The translations under genes and the position numbers were made by a program. Source: Struthio camelus (taxonomy: Eukaryota > Chordata > Aves > Struthioniformes > Struthionidae). From it: a stretch of DNA of 64,000 bases. Shown piece by piece: positions 24,385 through 36,376 of this stretch (position 1 is its first letter; each line of letters starts with the position of its first letter). Location: NCBI RefSeq assembly GCF_040807025.1, contig NC_090944.1, positions 114,222,738-114,286,737 of the forward strand, given 5' to 3'. The notes beneath the pieces are model-generated. The model was not told where the DNA came from, did not search any database, and saw nothing but the letters and a program-made list of their open reading frames with translations.

Positions 24385-26330
24385 TCCCAACAAATGGCTC
24401 CACTGCTGCTTCAGACCAAAGGTCCGTCCAGCCCTGTTTTCTTCCTACAGCAGTGATCGTAAGCAGATATCCAGGGAAGAATAAGAACAGACCAAGCAGA
24501 CGTGATACTTCTGCTGGGTGCTCTCCCATGTTCTGACTATTTTCCAGCTCCAGAGTCACGTAAATGCAACACAATTCTTCTAGTTAGTGACTCTGAGTAG
24601 CTCTTTCTCTCAGGTATTTGACTAGTTTCTCACCCACAGTAGCTTTTGATGGTAAATTCTGCTGGCCTATTGCCACTTACAAGAAAAAAAGCTCCTTTTG
24701 TTTGTTTTGAACCTGTCCCCCTGGCTTCACTTACAGCCCCTTCTTCTTGAATAGGAAAAGATAATGCTTATCCATCTCCTCGCTGCTGTGTGTGATTTTT
24801 GTACCCCTCTACACCGTTTTCTCTTCAGGATGAAGAGTCCCAGCCTACTCAGTCTTTTTTTCTTTTTGGTAATCATTTCACATCTTTGACCATCCTTGTT
24901 ACCCAGTTTGGCTGGGAAAGGAATGTATCTTTTTGCATATGTGCTTTAAGATAAGAAGACCAGAACTCCTCACAGTATTCAAGGTGTGGTCAAGCCACGC
25001 ATTAATACAGTGCGGTCACGTACACCGACATATGTAATGATGTTCATTATTCCTTTCCTAGTAATTCCAGAGATTTGATTTGCTTTTTTGACCGCTGCCA
25101 ACAGCACTGAGTTGATGATGCAATAAAACAATCTATCATAACCCTAAAATCTCACTCCTGAATAGTGACGGTAAACTCAGAGCCCAACATTTCATATACG
25201 AAACTAGGATCAATTTTCCCACATGCATCACCTTATACTTACCTCCATTGAATTTTATCTACCATTTTAATTTCCAGACAGTAAATCTCATAAAGGCTTT
25301 CTGCAAATCTCCTCAGACTGCCCTTTTCTTTACTCTTTGCTATCCTGAATAATTATGTACTATTATCAACTTTCTCCCTACACTGCTCACCCCTTTACCA
25401 GCTCATTTATGAAAACGTTGAACAGTAAAGGTCCCAGGACAGATTCCTGTGCAAGTCCACTGGATGTCCTCCCTCTGCTAAGAGAACTCATTATTTACTC
25501 CTGCCCTTTGTTTCCTATCTTTTATGCATGCATATGCATTTTCTCCTATCCCATGGCTGCTTGGTTTCCTTACAAACCTTTGGTGAGGGCATTTATTCAA
25601 AGTCTGTTAGAATTTTCCATAGACTACATCTACCGGATCACCCTGACCCGCTTATTTGTCAGCCCTTTCAAAGATCTCCAAATGGGTCTGTAAGCCTGAA
25701 CTTCATTTCACAAAAAAATGTGCTGAGTCTCTCCAAGGAGACTGCATTTATTCAGGTACCTACTGATTCATAGTTCTTTAATCTTAATTCCCTTTCCTTT
25801 GCCTGACGCAGATGTCAGACTGCCAGGCCTGTAGTTCCCTGGATCCTCCTCCTTTTGTAAAGGTTGGTGACACATTTGCCACACTCCAGTCTTCAGGTAC
25901 TAAGGAAGATTAAGTGAGAATGAGTTACATGCTCTTTGCAGTAATTCAGTAATTTTTCTCTGTCTGTTTTCTTTGAACTCTTGGATGAAAACCTGACTGG
26001 TTAGCGTTGATTTTTTCTCTAAAACTTCACCGACAGTCACTTCAGTTTCAGACTGATCCTCTGCTGGCTCCCTTCACTGAAGAGCCGGGATCCTTCCCTT
26101 TGGACCTTGACCATCCTTTGGCACTAGATTCTCTAAGATACTAATTATTACAGATATATTTGAAGGGTGATTTAGCATTTATTTCAATTTCTTAAGCCAC
26201 TCTATTCCCTGGACCTGCCTCTGACAGGCTTCTTCAGCCCTAAGTCCTGTCTCTAGTATGTCTCCTGTAACAGGGCCTTCATCATCCTCAGATCACATTT
26301 GGAACTTTCAGAGTCTCTGTAGGCCACTCC
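24385..26330 (-). mobile_element. Old CR1 LINE fragment (reverse transcriptase 3' part and 3' UTR), antisense
   Basis: On the minus strand 25381-25450 translates to ESVLGPLLFNVFINEL, the RT block of CR1-type non-LTR retrotransposons. The flanks follow the amniote CR1 layout: downstream on that strand come the decayed catalytic block, a region corresponding to 'cttttgtttgttttgaacctg' (plus), and the 3' UTR with 'accaaaggtccgtccagccc' (plus, near 24417). The expected ADD catalytic motif is degraded and interrupted by a stop, so it is inactive. Limits are approximate. Confidence 0.85.
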
Positions 26331-26359
26331 AATCTTTCAGCTGCCTTATTAAAGAGCCG

Positions 26360-26525
26360 TAACACAGGTAAAAATCTGATTGCTGGATTTCAATCCCTGC
26401 CCTGCCATGCGACTCAGTCACACAAACCACCCAATACCTCAATTTCTCCATCTGGAAAACAGGGGTAATAACTGATGCCTCCCTTTCTAAAGCACTTTGA
26501 CATCATCAAAGGAGAAGTGTTATGA
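26360..26525 (+). mobile_element. MIR-type SINE
   Basis: The order 'tttcaatccctgccctgcca', 'cctcaatttctccatctgga', then 'aaaacaggggtaataactga' and a CTTTGA-type end follows the MIR/CORE-SINE consensus from the tRNA-like B box into the core. Sits next to the CR1 copy. Confidence 0.75.
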
Positions 26526-29500
26526 TTTGTCTTCTCACTTATAAAATTGTGCAGTGCATTAAAAAAAAAATAGCCTCTATTTGCCAGCTTATCTCCATTA
26601 AAAAGTTATGGCAGTGCCACTCTGCCTTTCCTTTCAAGGAAAATAAAATCCTTTGCCTTTGAAGATTGAATCATTAAGCATCCTTGCAAAATTTGTTCAA
26701 AATTGTGGTAAGTTACTGCAAAGCTATTGAAGAGAGAGGTAAATTTTTATTGCCGTGTCATTACCACTTGTATTAAAGTGAATTCTTCCGAAAGCCGTGC
26801 ATGAAATGGGACTCCACTCCAACCCAAACCCATGAAAACATTTATTTTGTTCCGTTTTTCTTTCTATTTTTGATTTTTCATATTTTTGCCTTTGAGAGCA
26901 ATGTTGACACTGTGGAGATCAACAATCCATGACTCAAATACATTTCAAAGAGAACAATTCCTCTGAAGAAAGTAAATAAAACCATAAATTACCCATCTTA
27001 CAATAGAGTTACAGGCTAGTTTAGAATGTAAGCGGACAAGTTAGGATTTGGCATTTTGTAGTTACGCCCTCTGCATATGACAGGTTTTGCAAAAGAAAGA
27101 TCTTATGGGTAGTTAAAAAACTCACAAGAATAACATGATCCCCAAAATGAATAATAAAGGAGAAAACAAAATCTAAATTTTATTAGATATCATTCACAAA
27201 CACTCACACAATCCAAACTAAGGAACCGGATTAGAATGGAGACCCCTATCCTGCAATTGCCTGGCTCCAAAGGATCTGTTTGAGGTGCAAAATTTACTCA
27301 CATGTAGAACTAGGATACCCCAGTCAAGACTTTTTCAGAAGACACATGTTGCATGTTGGTACAGCATGTGCGTGCTTCACTTGATGCCTTTATCCGAACA
27401 GCTACTGCAGGCCAAGTTCGCAGGCCACTGACAATTGCTTGGCTAAGTGTTGAGAGCAGAAAAAAAGAAAATAGTGGAGAAAAACTGAGCACACGGTATG
27501 CTGAATGGAACCACGGATCCTTTCTCTCCCTGGCGGGGGGAAGCAGAGTGCTCTGATGCCGACACAGTAAGAACTTCCCCTCTTATTTAAACTTACTATA
27601 ACCATCAAAACCGAACCACCCAGGGCTTGTAGACTGCAGCTAATTCCCGTGGTTTTATCAAGCATTCTCAAAGCCCCAGAGCGAAGATGTATGTGACAAG
27701 GTGAGAACCTCATTCCTCAGGACCATAGGGAAAGCCCCTAGATACATTACTTCTGTATATTAAGAAGTTCAGAAACCAAGAAAAAATAAAAGAAATTCAA
27801 AATACATTAGACTGTTAGCATTTCATGTTTAAACACGAATGTTCTGGGGTTTTCTGTTTGTTTGTTTTGAGGGAGGACTTTTTTTAAATGGGATTTTTGA
27901 ATGTCTGGGTTTGGTCATACCACGTTCTTCTGCTGACAGCAAAACCATCCTCAGATCAAGGAAAGGGCGGGTAGAGGAAGTTATCAATGCTGACTCTGAA
28001 GGGTTACCAATATTAGGTTCAAAGAAAAAAGTCCTTAGAATTAATTGTAAGAGAAAGAAGAGATTCGTTTAAAATTTTACCTGTCTTTCAAATAATGCAA
28101 TGCCCCTCTGCATCTAGCTAAAAGCAGTGAGAAGCACCCTATTTTACACTTATCTTCTGTTACTTTTATCTGAATTTCTACAACAAATTTTTGAGCCTCC
28201 TACCCCTCTGTGCACTGACCTTCCACTTCACATCTTTCCAGAAGCTGTTTATCGAATGAACAGAATGTTCCAAAGCTGGTTTATAGCACACAGCGTAATA
28301 GTCCCCTTAAAAAAAAACAAAAAAAAACCCAAAAAAACTGTTCTACAGGAAGCTAAAACAAATATTGAGTTCCACAAATAAGTATTCAAAAGCAGGAAAT
28401 GCTAGGGTTGAGGGTGCAAGCAGAAGTTCAATCTTGCTGTCTTATGCGTATGATGAAATATCTTCTAATTGCATGAGCACTTATTTCCAAATAAGATAAC
28501 ATACCACATTTTTCATACTCTGCGTGTGCAGTAGCTTGCACAGTTCTGTATCTAACACTAACAGAATCTTCTAAGAAATTGTTTACACAAAATGTGTAAC
28601 AAATGAGATCGGATTCTTGCTCTCAGGTACATGGATTCACAGATATTCTTAACTAGGAGCTATTTATTAAAGAAAATTGCAGCAACTGTAGGTATCCACA
28701 CATCTAGGGTTCCTGAAGATTCACAAGGGACTACAGTTAATCTGAAAGTCTGTACAGCACAAAGGCATCACATAAGTGATAATTATACTGTAAATAAATG
28801 TCTAATTTAAATGTCTAAGGTATTGAGGAGGCCTTGGGGAAAGTGAATCTTGCAGTTGGTAATGCTTTCAGTCAGGGTAAAAACTAAAGTCTTGTCCGTA
28901 AGACAAGACTTTATCTGAGTCCTCTTCAGCACAGGCAAGAATTGTGTAAAAGCGTTTGAGAGGGGCATGGTAAGCTTGCCTAGGCCAGAATAGGTCACTG
29001 TGGCAGAAGCCACAGATGAGACCTGAGTAAAAGCGAACAATAAACTAAATGCATATCTTCCTTCCAAATACCCAGTTCTTTCTTCTCTCATCCCACTCTC
29101 TACACTGCAGACAGGTCCTCAGATTCTCCTGGACACCGCGACCATGGCAGCAAGGGCAGCCCTTAGCACAAACGAAGATGACTACCTCTAGCACTAGCTC
29201 TAAAGAGACAGTGAACTGACATACCGGGCCGTATCGGCTGTAAGCATCAAACACTTCTTTATGGGAGACCTTCATGCAGCCACCCCCTGCCACCCTTCCA
29301 CTTACATTGTGTTTCTGAATGCTGGGCGCTGCAGACACCCTTTCCTTTCCCAGGGTGCGTTTGGCTACTGAAGATGCTCGTTTCAAATAGATGAGCATCA
29401 AGCCTCACACATCCCGCCTGCAGGAAGAACTGGCTCAAGGGTGTGATGGTGTGATTTCTAGACAATGGGACCTGGGAGAGAGTAGGTTCAATCCTACATT

Positions 29501-32500
29501 TGCCGAAGGCATCAGTGTACCTAGGGCCATATGCGAGCGGCAGAGACACTTGCACAATGGAAAAAAGTGGATGAGAGATTTTCATGACTGGAGATTTTCA
29601 TAAGGGGCTAGGCAGGGGGTTAGATCTGAATGAATCTCTTACTTGGTTTCTCATCTTTCTCTCCGCTAGAAAGCAGAAACCAGAAACTCCAGCCTAATGA
29701 GTATGGCACATGTGACACATATTTAAATTCCAGAGTAATGATGATACTTTCCATGCATGGCAATAAGTGCATCAGAGAAGGAGGACATGGAACATGTCAG
29801 AGGGCCATTTTCTATCTCTTTCCAAAAATACAGTGCCATCGTTTAATGGCATTTGAGGTATTTCATTGTTTTTTCAGACACTTTAAGTTGCATTTAATTG
29901 TCTTGCAATCCAAATTGTTTGGGCAGTGCCCTAGCAGCATTCATGACTGCTGGACAGTTATTTAGTGACAACCTTTAAAGCACGGGCAAGCTCCTTCTGG
30001 ATGCCGCTAGCTCAGAAGCAGCAATGATTACGTGATTACCATGATACCCTGGGTACTGGACTCCGTCTAAAAGTTGACTCGTCACAAGCAAAAATAGAGC
30101 AAGTTAAATTCTTCGTAAATGACTCTTTCTTTCCGAATGTTCATGAACACTGAATACAAGGTAGGATCTCATTTTCTTTGCCAAACCTCTAGTTCTTCTC
30201 TTCACAGGCATATAAAGTGTCCTAGGTGCCGAGAGGATATCCACTTATTCCAGTAATTCCAGCAGTATTTCAGGCTGCTGCTTAAGCAGGCATTAGTGTA
30301 CTACCCCTGCTCACGAGAATGGAAAACGGATATGAATGTCCCAGGGACAGGACAAAACATCCTACCAAAAGAACCCCCTGTTAGTCTGCATAAAGAGCCC
30401 CGTGGTTTCAAAGAGAAATTTCAATGTCCTCAACCCAGCCCCTGTTGTGCGTGATGTGAGTAGTCACCGTGGAAAAAACATTTGAGCCTGAATTCCTCAT
30501 ATGAGCCTTCTAAAAATATATTACTAAGAAAATGCACATGTATATCTCTATTCAGAAGAGTATTGAAGTAAATGACTAACCCCATGAATGAGATCATATG
30601 CGCATGTAAACAAATGGCAAAGAAATTTCCTTTTTTTTTCCTGCAGATAGTTAAATAAAACTATCTTGAAATTTAGAACTGCTGAGTGCCTTCCAAGCCT
30701 GGTGAGGGCAATGGGAACTGCAACTGCTCCAAGTTTCTAAGGAGCAAGCTACTTTTAGATGCCACCAATCTCAATGTGCTTTTCAAAAGAAAGAAGGCTA
30801 CATCTCCTCAGTATGTTGAAATGAAGAAATTGCAAAAGGGAAGTGAAGCTTGTTCGTTCAGTACCTACCTAAAGCCTCTGAGACTAAAACACTGTATTAT
30901 ATTTGAGCACTAAAATATGTATAATAACATACTCTACTGAGTTGTTCTTCTTGTTAAAATGTATTTTTTTTCTCTTTTTATTTTAATTCTTCATTTGGTG
31001 TTTTTTTTACACATACATGTAAGTATGTGTAAGTGTACCATTATTTACTCTCCTGCTAAGAAAAATAATAAATACAGGGCAGGCAAAACGCTGCCCTTGC
31101 TTCCTCTGAGGAAAGCCCTACCTTCAGTGGTATTTTCTTGCTGTGCCTGACTTAGACCAGAGGCACAAACTCAGGCATTCTGCCTCATCGATGACTGCAT
31201 ACATATCTACACACATAAACTAGCTTAGACAAGTCTAGTTCACTGCCAGCTGTGGTGAGAGGCCGATGAGTTGTGTACACTCTCAGAATGATGCCACACT
31301 AGGGCCCGATGGTTGGACAGGCAGGCGAGCGCTGCTCAGAGCACCTTGCACAGACTGTGGATGAAGATGACAAGTCTTGATGTTCATGCATGCCAAGGAG
31401 AACAGAAATTTAGGATCAGGCACCACAAAACGGGGATTATCAGGACCTCAATGGTGCTTAAATCCTTTTGGAGCCTAACTCCAAGTAACAAGAAATCTAG
31501 AACAAAAGAGTACTTCTAAACAGGGGTAAGTACGTGCATTAATAAGGAAACCAAAGGTAAGCATAACGCTCAGTTTCCTTTAAAATGAATTCTATGTAAA
31601 AGACTCAGTTAATGTTTTTAGGTCACCCTAGTAACATGACCAACATTCACATAGCAGCATCTTATATGGACAGACAGATCACTCCAACTTCATGAAAAGG
31701 TAATTCTACTTCTCTGAGTCATGGTAATAAATCCACACTTGCAGAGTGCAATGGACAGTCACCAACCATCTTGAGCTCCCAGTGATGTCAGGTTAGTTGA
31801 GTATTCAATATGTGCAAATTTGAAAAAAGCCCATAAACGTCATACTTCAATTTATAATTCCCCAAAGGACAGCATGTTCTGAGCAATTAGCACAAAATTG
31901 TTGCCAGAGATGTGATATATTAGAATAAATAAAACTTTAAAAAGACACAGATGTTAAATGTGTATGTGCCTCTGAGAATAATGTTAAACATTTAAAAATA
32001 ACCTCTGTGATTATTGGTGCATTTAGATTTTATAAGATCTAGGACTCACAGAGGAGTCTGGTTCTTGTTCTGTGCCATACCACACATGTGACCTGGATTA
32101 AATTTCAGGGGGAGGTCTCTTTTTGGCTCTTCCAGACTTCTTTTAGTAAGAGTGCAATGAGCTAAATTCAGAAGCTGTGTAGCCATACGCATCTCCCCAA
32201 AATCTATGGGTCAAATTTAGCAGCGTTTAAATAGTGGTGAGAGCTATAGTCCTGGTGTCCAAGAGGAGAAAAACACTGGCTTCAACGGCTATTCTTCAGA
32301 ATACGTAAGATGAGAATCAATTTACTGGTAATAAACTGTTCACAGAGGAGTGCTGGGCAGAGTGACCAGCACCAGTTTAGTATGCACTGGCTTGTAAAAT
32401 TAATACAACATTACTTTCCTGTTGGCAGAAAGCAGCAGCACAGAGGACAGTAGCGGCAAGTGTCAGTGAGAAGCACCGTGGCAGTAGGTAGTAAGTTCTT

Positions 32501-35500
32501 GCTCTAAGCTCCGAGCTGTAAGCATCTACCTCCTCAGGAGATAAGCCACAGTTTTAAACTGAAAAACAAGTACTGTCCCATCGCAAGAGTGTCACAGGAA
32601 CTGTTCTGGCAGAGAAAGCCGAAGGTCAATAGGGAAATGAGGCATTTCTCTTTCATTCTGACTTTCCGAATGAAAAGAACTAGGACTTGTTACAGTAAAG
32701 ATGAGAGAGGGTAGAAAGCTACATTTTCCTTCTCTAGTTCTGTTTCTGCCATAGCCTTGTCCTGGCCTCCTCCGCCCTTCCCCTACCACCTCCTTCCCCC
32801 AAAACCCACGAGCACCTCTATCAACACAGTCTCCTGCCTGCTGCTCCCAGGACTCCCAGCTCAACCCAGCGCGTTGCCGGTTCCCTCACACCCCACCGCA
32901 CCTCACAGCGCTGCTGCTGCGCTCAGCGGCCGCTCCACACCTTCTGCTGGGAGGCCGAGCGCATTATTAATGGCGTTTATCTAACAGCCTCTAGTGAACA
33001 GCCGGTGATGGCACAAATAACTAACAGGAGAGTTTAATTTTAAACAGTTCTCCCCAGATTTATGTGTTCTCTTACCACACTTCTTCCTCTTTAGCATCTC
33101 CATTACAATTGTTTTGCAAGCTTGCTGAGTGCTGAATTAGCTCAAGTTACTGCATTTTATCATATACTCCTCTTCTAGGAATAATTTACATGAGAAACTT
33201 ACACCATGATTTAAGTCATCGTAATAAATAGTGCTTAGAAACCACGTGTGAACTAATGGCTTTCTCAGAAACCTGCCTAGAAAACACAGTTAGGCTGGGA
33301 ACAAAAGAGTGGGGCAACCCCCAATTTATGAGTGAGGACCAGGCAGATTTTCTTACCGTTTCTCGGGGCTTGATCACAAAGTGGTTTTCTTATTTTAAAT
33401 GGATGGGAAGCCCAGGCCATGAACTTGCTGTGAGATCTTTAGTATTCCATAGGTTCTCATTAAGTGAGAACCTTTTTCATTACTAAGAGTGATAACTGTT
33501 TTGTTTTTAATTAAAAAGAAACGGCTTAATAAAAAAGGCATGAGCAAACGAGTGTTTCAAACGCTCGACATTAAAACCAGCTTTGCTATTTTTTACAATG
33601 CTAGTTTTAATTTGCAGTCAGCTCCAGCTGCTACATAGCTGTGTTCCCAGCGCACATGGGCAAACAAATCCCTGTAATGTAAGGCTTTGCAAGGGCAGCA
33701 GACTAAGCTTGAGGCTAGTTTCTTAAGCCCTGGAACAAACAGAAAGCTTCCTATTACCTCATCTTTCACCACCCTGCTAAGAAACAAACCACGGCAAAGT
33801 GCTGCCTTTCAGACATTCAAAAAATTTCTGGCCAATCCAGATTTCAATCCGGATAGCTTGTGTCTAGTTCATCTCCCAGAGGCGGGTGCAATTTTCTCGC
33901 TAACATACATCAGAGACATTCTCCTTCCTGCAACTTTTTAGATGGCTACATAGACAACTTGCGAGCGAAAATCATACATGGAAATTGAACAATCTGTTCA
34001 GAAAATCTGAAGTAATTTTTCATAAACAGTTCAGAAGTAGACATTCATAAAGGGAGATATCTAAGGGGAGTTTCTTCAGCTCTACTGTCATGAATCTCCA
34101 ATTACCTAATACAGCAGAACATAGAACTTTATTGTACCAGAGCGCAAATAAAGCAAAGGATCACTAACATGCCTTTCCAGGACGCATTAGCAATATTTAT
34201 GGAATTGAATGATAGAGGAAATCAAACTTTGGGGCTGGGGTTTAGAGCCTATAATCAGTTGGTAAAGATGGGAAATTATGTCCAAAAGCTACCTGTTGGT
34301 CAGTTATTCGTGTATGAGACTATTTAAGGCAAAGGAAAATATGCTTTGCTTTTTAAATAGGGGAAAAGTTTATAGCAAACATAGCAAATAGCAACATAAT
34401 CTACAGACAAAAAGCATAGAAAAATAGAAAGAAAAATAGCTGAGGGGGAGGGGCTCAGAAATTAAGTACCATTTCCAGAAGACAGTTCAGAGCGAGGATT
34501 TCCCTCACTTCTGATAAATTGTAGATCAGCACATGCAGCCTTTGGCAAAAAAAAAAAGTTTCTTGCATCTCTCGAGTGAATTGCTGGCTGGTTCAGGAGT
34601 TCCACAGTCCCTGAAGAAAGCTCATGGCATTGGCTTCTCTCAGAAGACTAGCTGCCAGCCATAGGGATGAAGTTATTGAAAGGAAATACTAGGGACTCTA
34701 GACAATTAGGAGGGAAGAACGTCCTCTTGAATCCGTTCTTTTCACAGGTAATGTGAACGATGTAGGGCTAGTTTCTGCCCCCGATAACAGGGACTTCAGC
34801 GTGAGTGAAACTGATGGCTAGTAGCAACAGGTACAATGAAAGGCAACATTTGACTCCTGCGATCTAGTTTTTTACTAGTCCTCTAATGAGTGCTTTGGTT
34901 CTTGTGCGTAATTTCATTGATTGAAACTGGAAATGTCTAGCTCATACTGAGACGCTTTAATTCACATATGTGCATGGCACTTCCAGCGCTTCACCGTGAA
35001 TTATACGTACATCCTTGTACGGGCAGCGCAACGGAGAATCACGTGAAGTTGTGGAATATTTTCCTCTTTTTAGTATGGGTAGGAAGAAACAAGACAGAGC
35101 CCAACTGCAGGGTTTCTGGTCACTGTCTCCGTGAAACGTGGTATTTCCACTACATGTTTCTCAATCCGGCAGTGCCCAGATCAGCTCTTGTGAACAGCTC
35201 AAAGGCAGTAACTAGATACGTGCTGGCCGGACAGCAGGCAACACCAAGCAGAAGTGAAACAAGCTTTCCAATGCACTTTACTCACAGCAGATCCATTCTT
35301 CCTCGCTCGCTGACTAAAGATAAGACAGTGCATTACCACTTAATGGCCAAGCGTAGTTAGCCTTTCCGTTTCCTCTCCCATCCTCCGCACCACAGCACAA
35401 TTCTTTGAAATGTTACGCGTTTTGCTTCTTGTATTAACTTCCAGCGCTGTGGCAGCAAATGACAACTCCTATTACTGGTTCTATAAAGATGCAGTTATTA

Positions 35501-35887
35501 TGCACGGCTTGTGCAAGATCCTTACATATTTCCTGCGTTAAACTATGAATCTCTCTTGCATCATCTTGATGTGATTCATGTATTGTAGTTAATTTGAAAC
35601 AGCATTGCATGTAGTATAATAAAACTGCGCAGAGTTTGGCGCTTTAATGCTAAGCCAACACGAAACAGATAGCCAGACTAGTCACACGAAGGCCCCTGGC
35701 ATTTATAGCGGAATGGATGATTGTTGTCTTACAGCAGTATTGGTTTTGGCTGTTTTCAGCAGGCTGGACAGCGTTGTCAGAACCAGATCCTTAAAGCTCA
35801 ACACGTTCCCCGAAGTCGTAAACTCAGCTAAGGAGACTGGAAAGCGGCTTAAATGTTTTCTCTTTGTATCTAACAATAAAAACGTGG

Positions 35888-36373
35888 TTACTTTGGCCCA
35901 AACCGACTGCCTGATAGCAGCTGAGGGATGTGCCGAGCCCCAGGGCTTTCAAGAGGGCTCTCTGCCGACAGGTCCAGGCGGATCGGCTTGCGGGACTGCG
36001 GCTTTGTGCGCCCTTTACTTTGAGGGGGGGAAGTGCCTAGAGAAGTATCAGGTTCTTCATCGTCATTTCGAAACTCTAGACTTTCAACTGAAACGCTTTC
36101 ACTTTCCTGTCCCCCGGCCCCGAGGGCGCCCGTGTGGCCAGCAGGGGCCACTGTCGCTCCGGCCACCTCGTGTCGAGGCGCGCAGGGCCGGAGCCCGCGG
36201 GGCGCGGCGGGGGCGCGGCCGGAACCTGCCGGCATGGCGCGGCGCGGCGGGGCGGGGCGGCGGCCGCCAGCGCCACGCAGTGACCTCCCCGCCTCGAGGG
36301 CTCCCTCTCCCTCCCTCCCTCCCTCTCTCTCTCTTGGCCGTTTGCGCGCCTTTTGCCTGAGCCCGCCCGCCAT
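35888..36373 (-). other. Unidentified ORF starting at the YY1-like ATG (161 aa)
   Basis: From the ATG at 36373 the frame stays open for 161 codons: a basic start MAGGLRQKARKRPRE, an arginine/alanine/proline-rich middle, then a serine- and acid-rich end with ESVSVESLEFRNDDEEPD. No family was recognised. GC richness explains the first two thirds; the last third lies in ordinary sequence. It may well be chance, since the plus strand is also open here. Confidence 0.15.
36138..36152 (+). promoter_or_regulatory. CTCF-like site
   Basis: CCAGCAGGGGCCACT matches the CTCF core CCASYAGRKGGCRSY at 14 of 15 positions. It lies at the edge of the orphan CpG island. Confidence 0.55.
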
Positions 36374-36376
36374 TTG
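36367..36376 (-). promoter_or_regulatory. YY1-like site with an ATG
   Basis: The minus strand reads CAAATGGCGG, close to the YY1 consensus CAANATGGCGGC. Such sites often sit just downstream of a start of transcription and overlap a start codon, which would imply minus-strand transcription here. Confidence 0.45.

Larger units (their letters stand above)
21611..36089. other. Intergenic region downstream of ATF3
   Basis: AT-rich, gene-free as far as I can tell. It contains two MIR copies, the long CR1 copy, and AP-1 heptamers at 26930-26936 and 31715-31721. ORFs here are short or scattered and none resembles a known family. The 35647-36360 ORF runs into the orphan CpG island and is considered chance. 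Confidence 0.6.

Noticed and set aside
35647-36360. 237-codon plus-strand ORF running into the orphan CpG island
   Set aside because: Length is within chance expectation for 64 kb and six frames, the C-terminal third is GC-rich filler, and no domain is visible.
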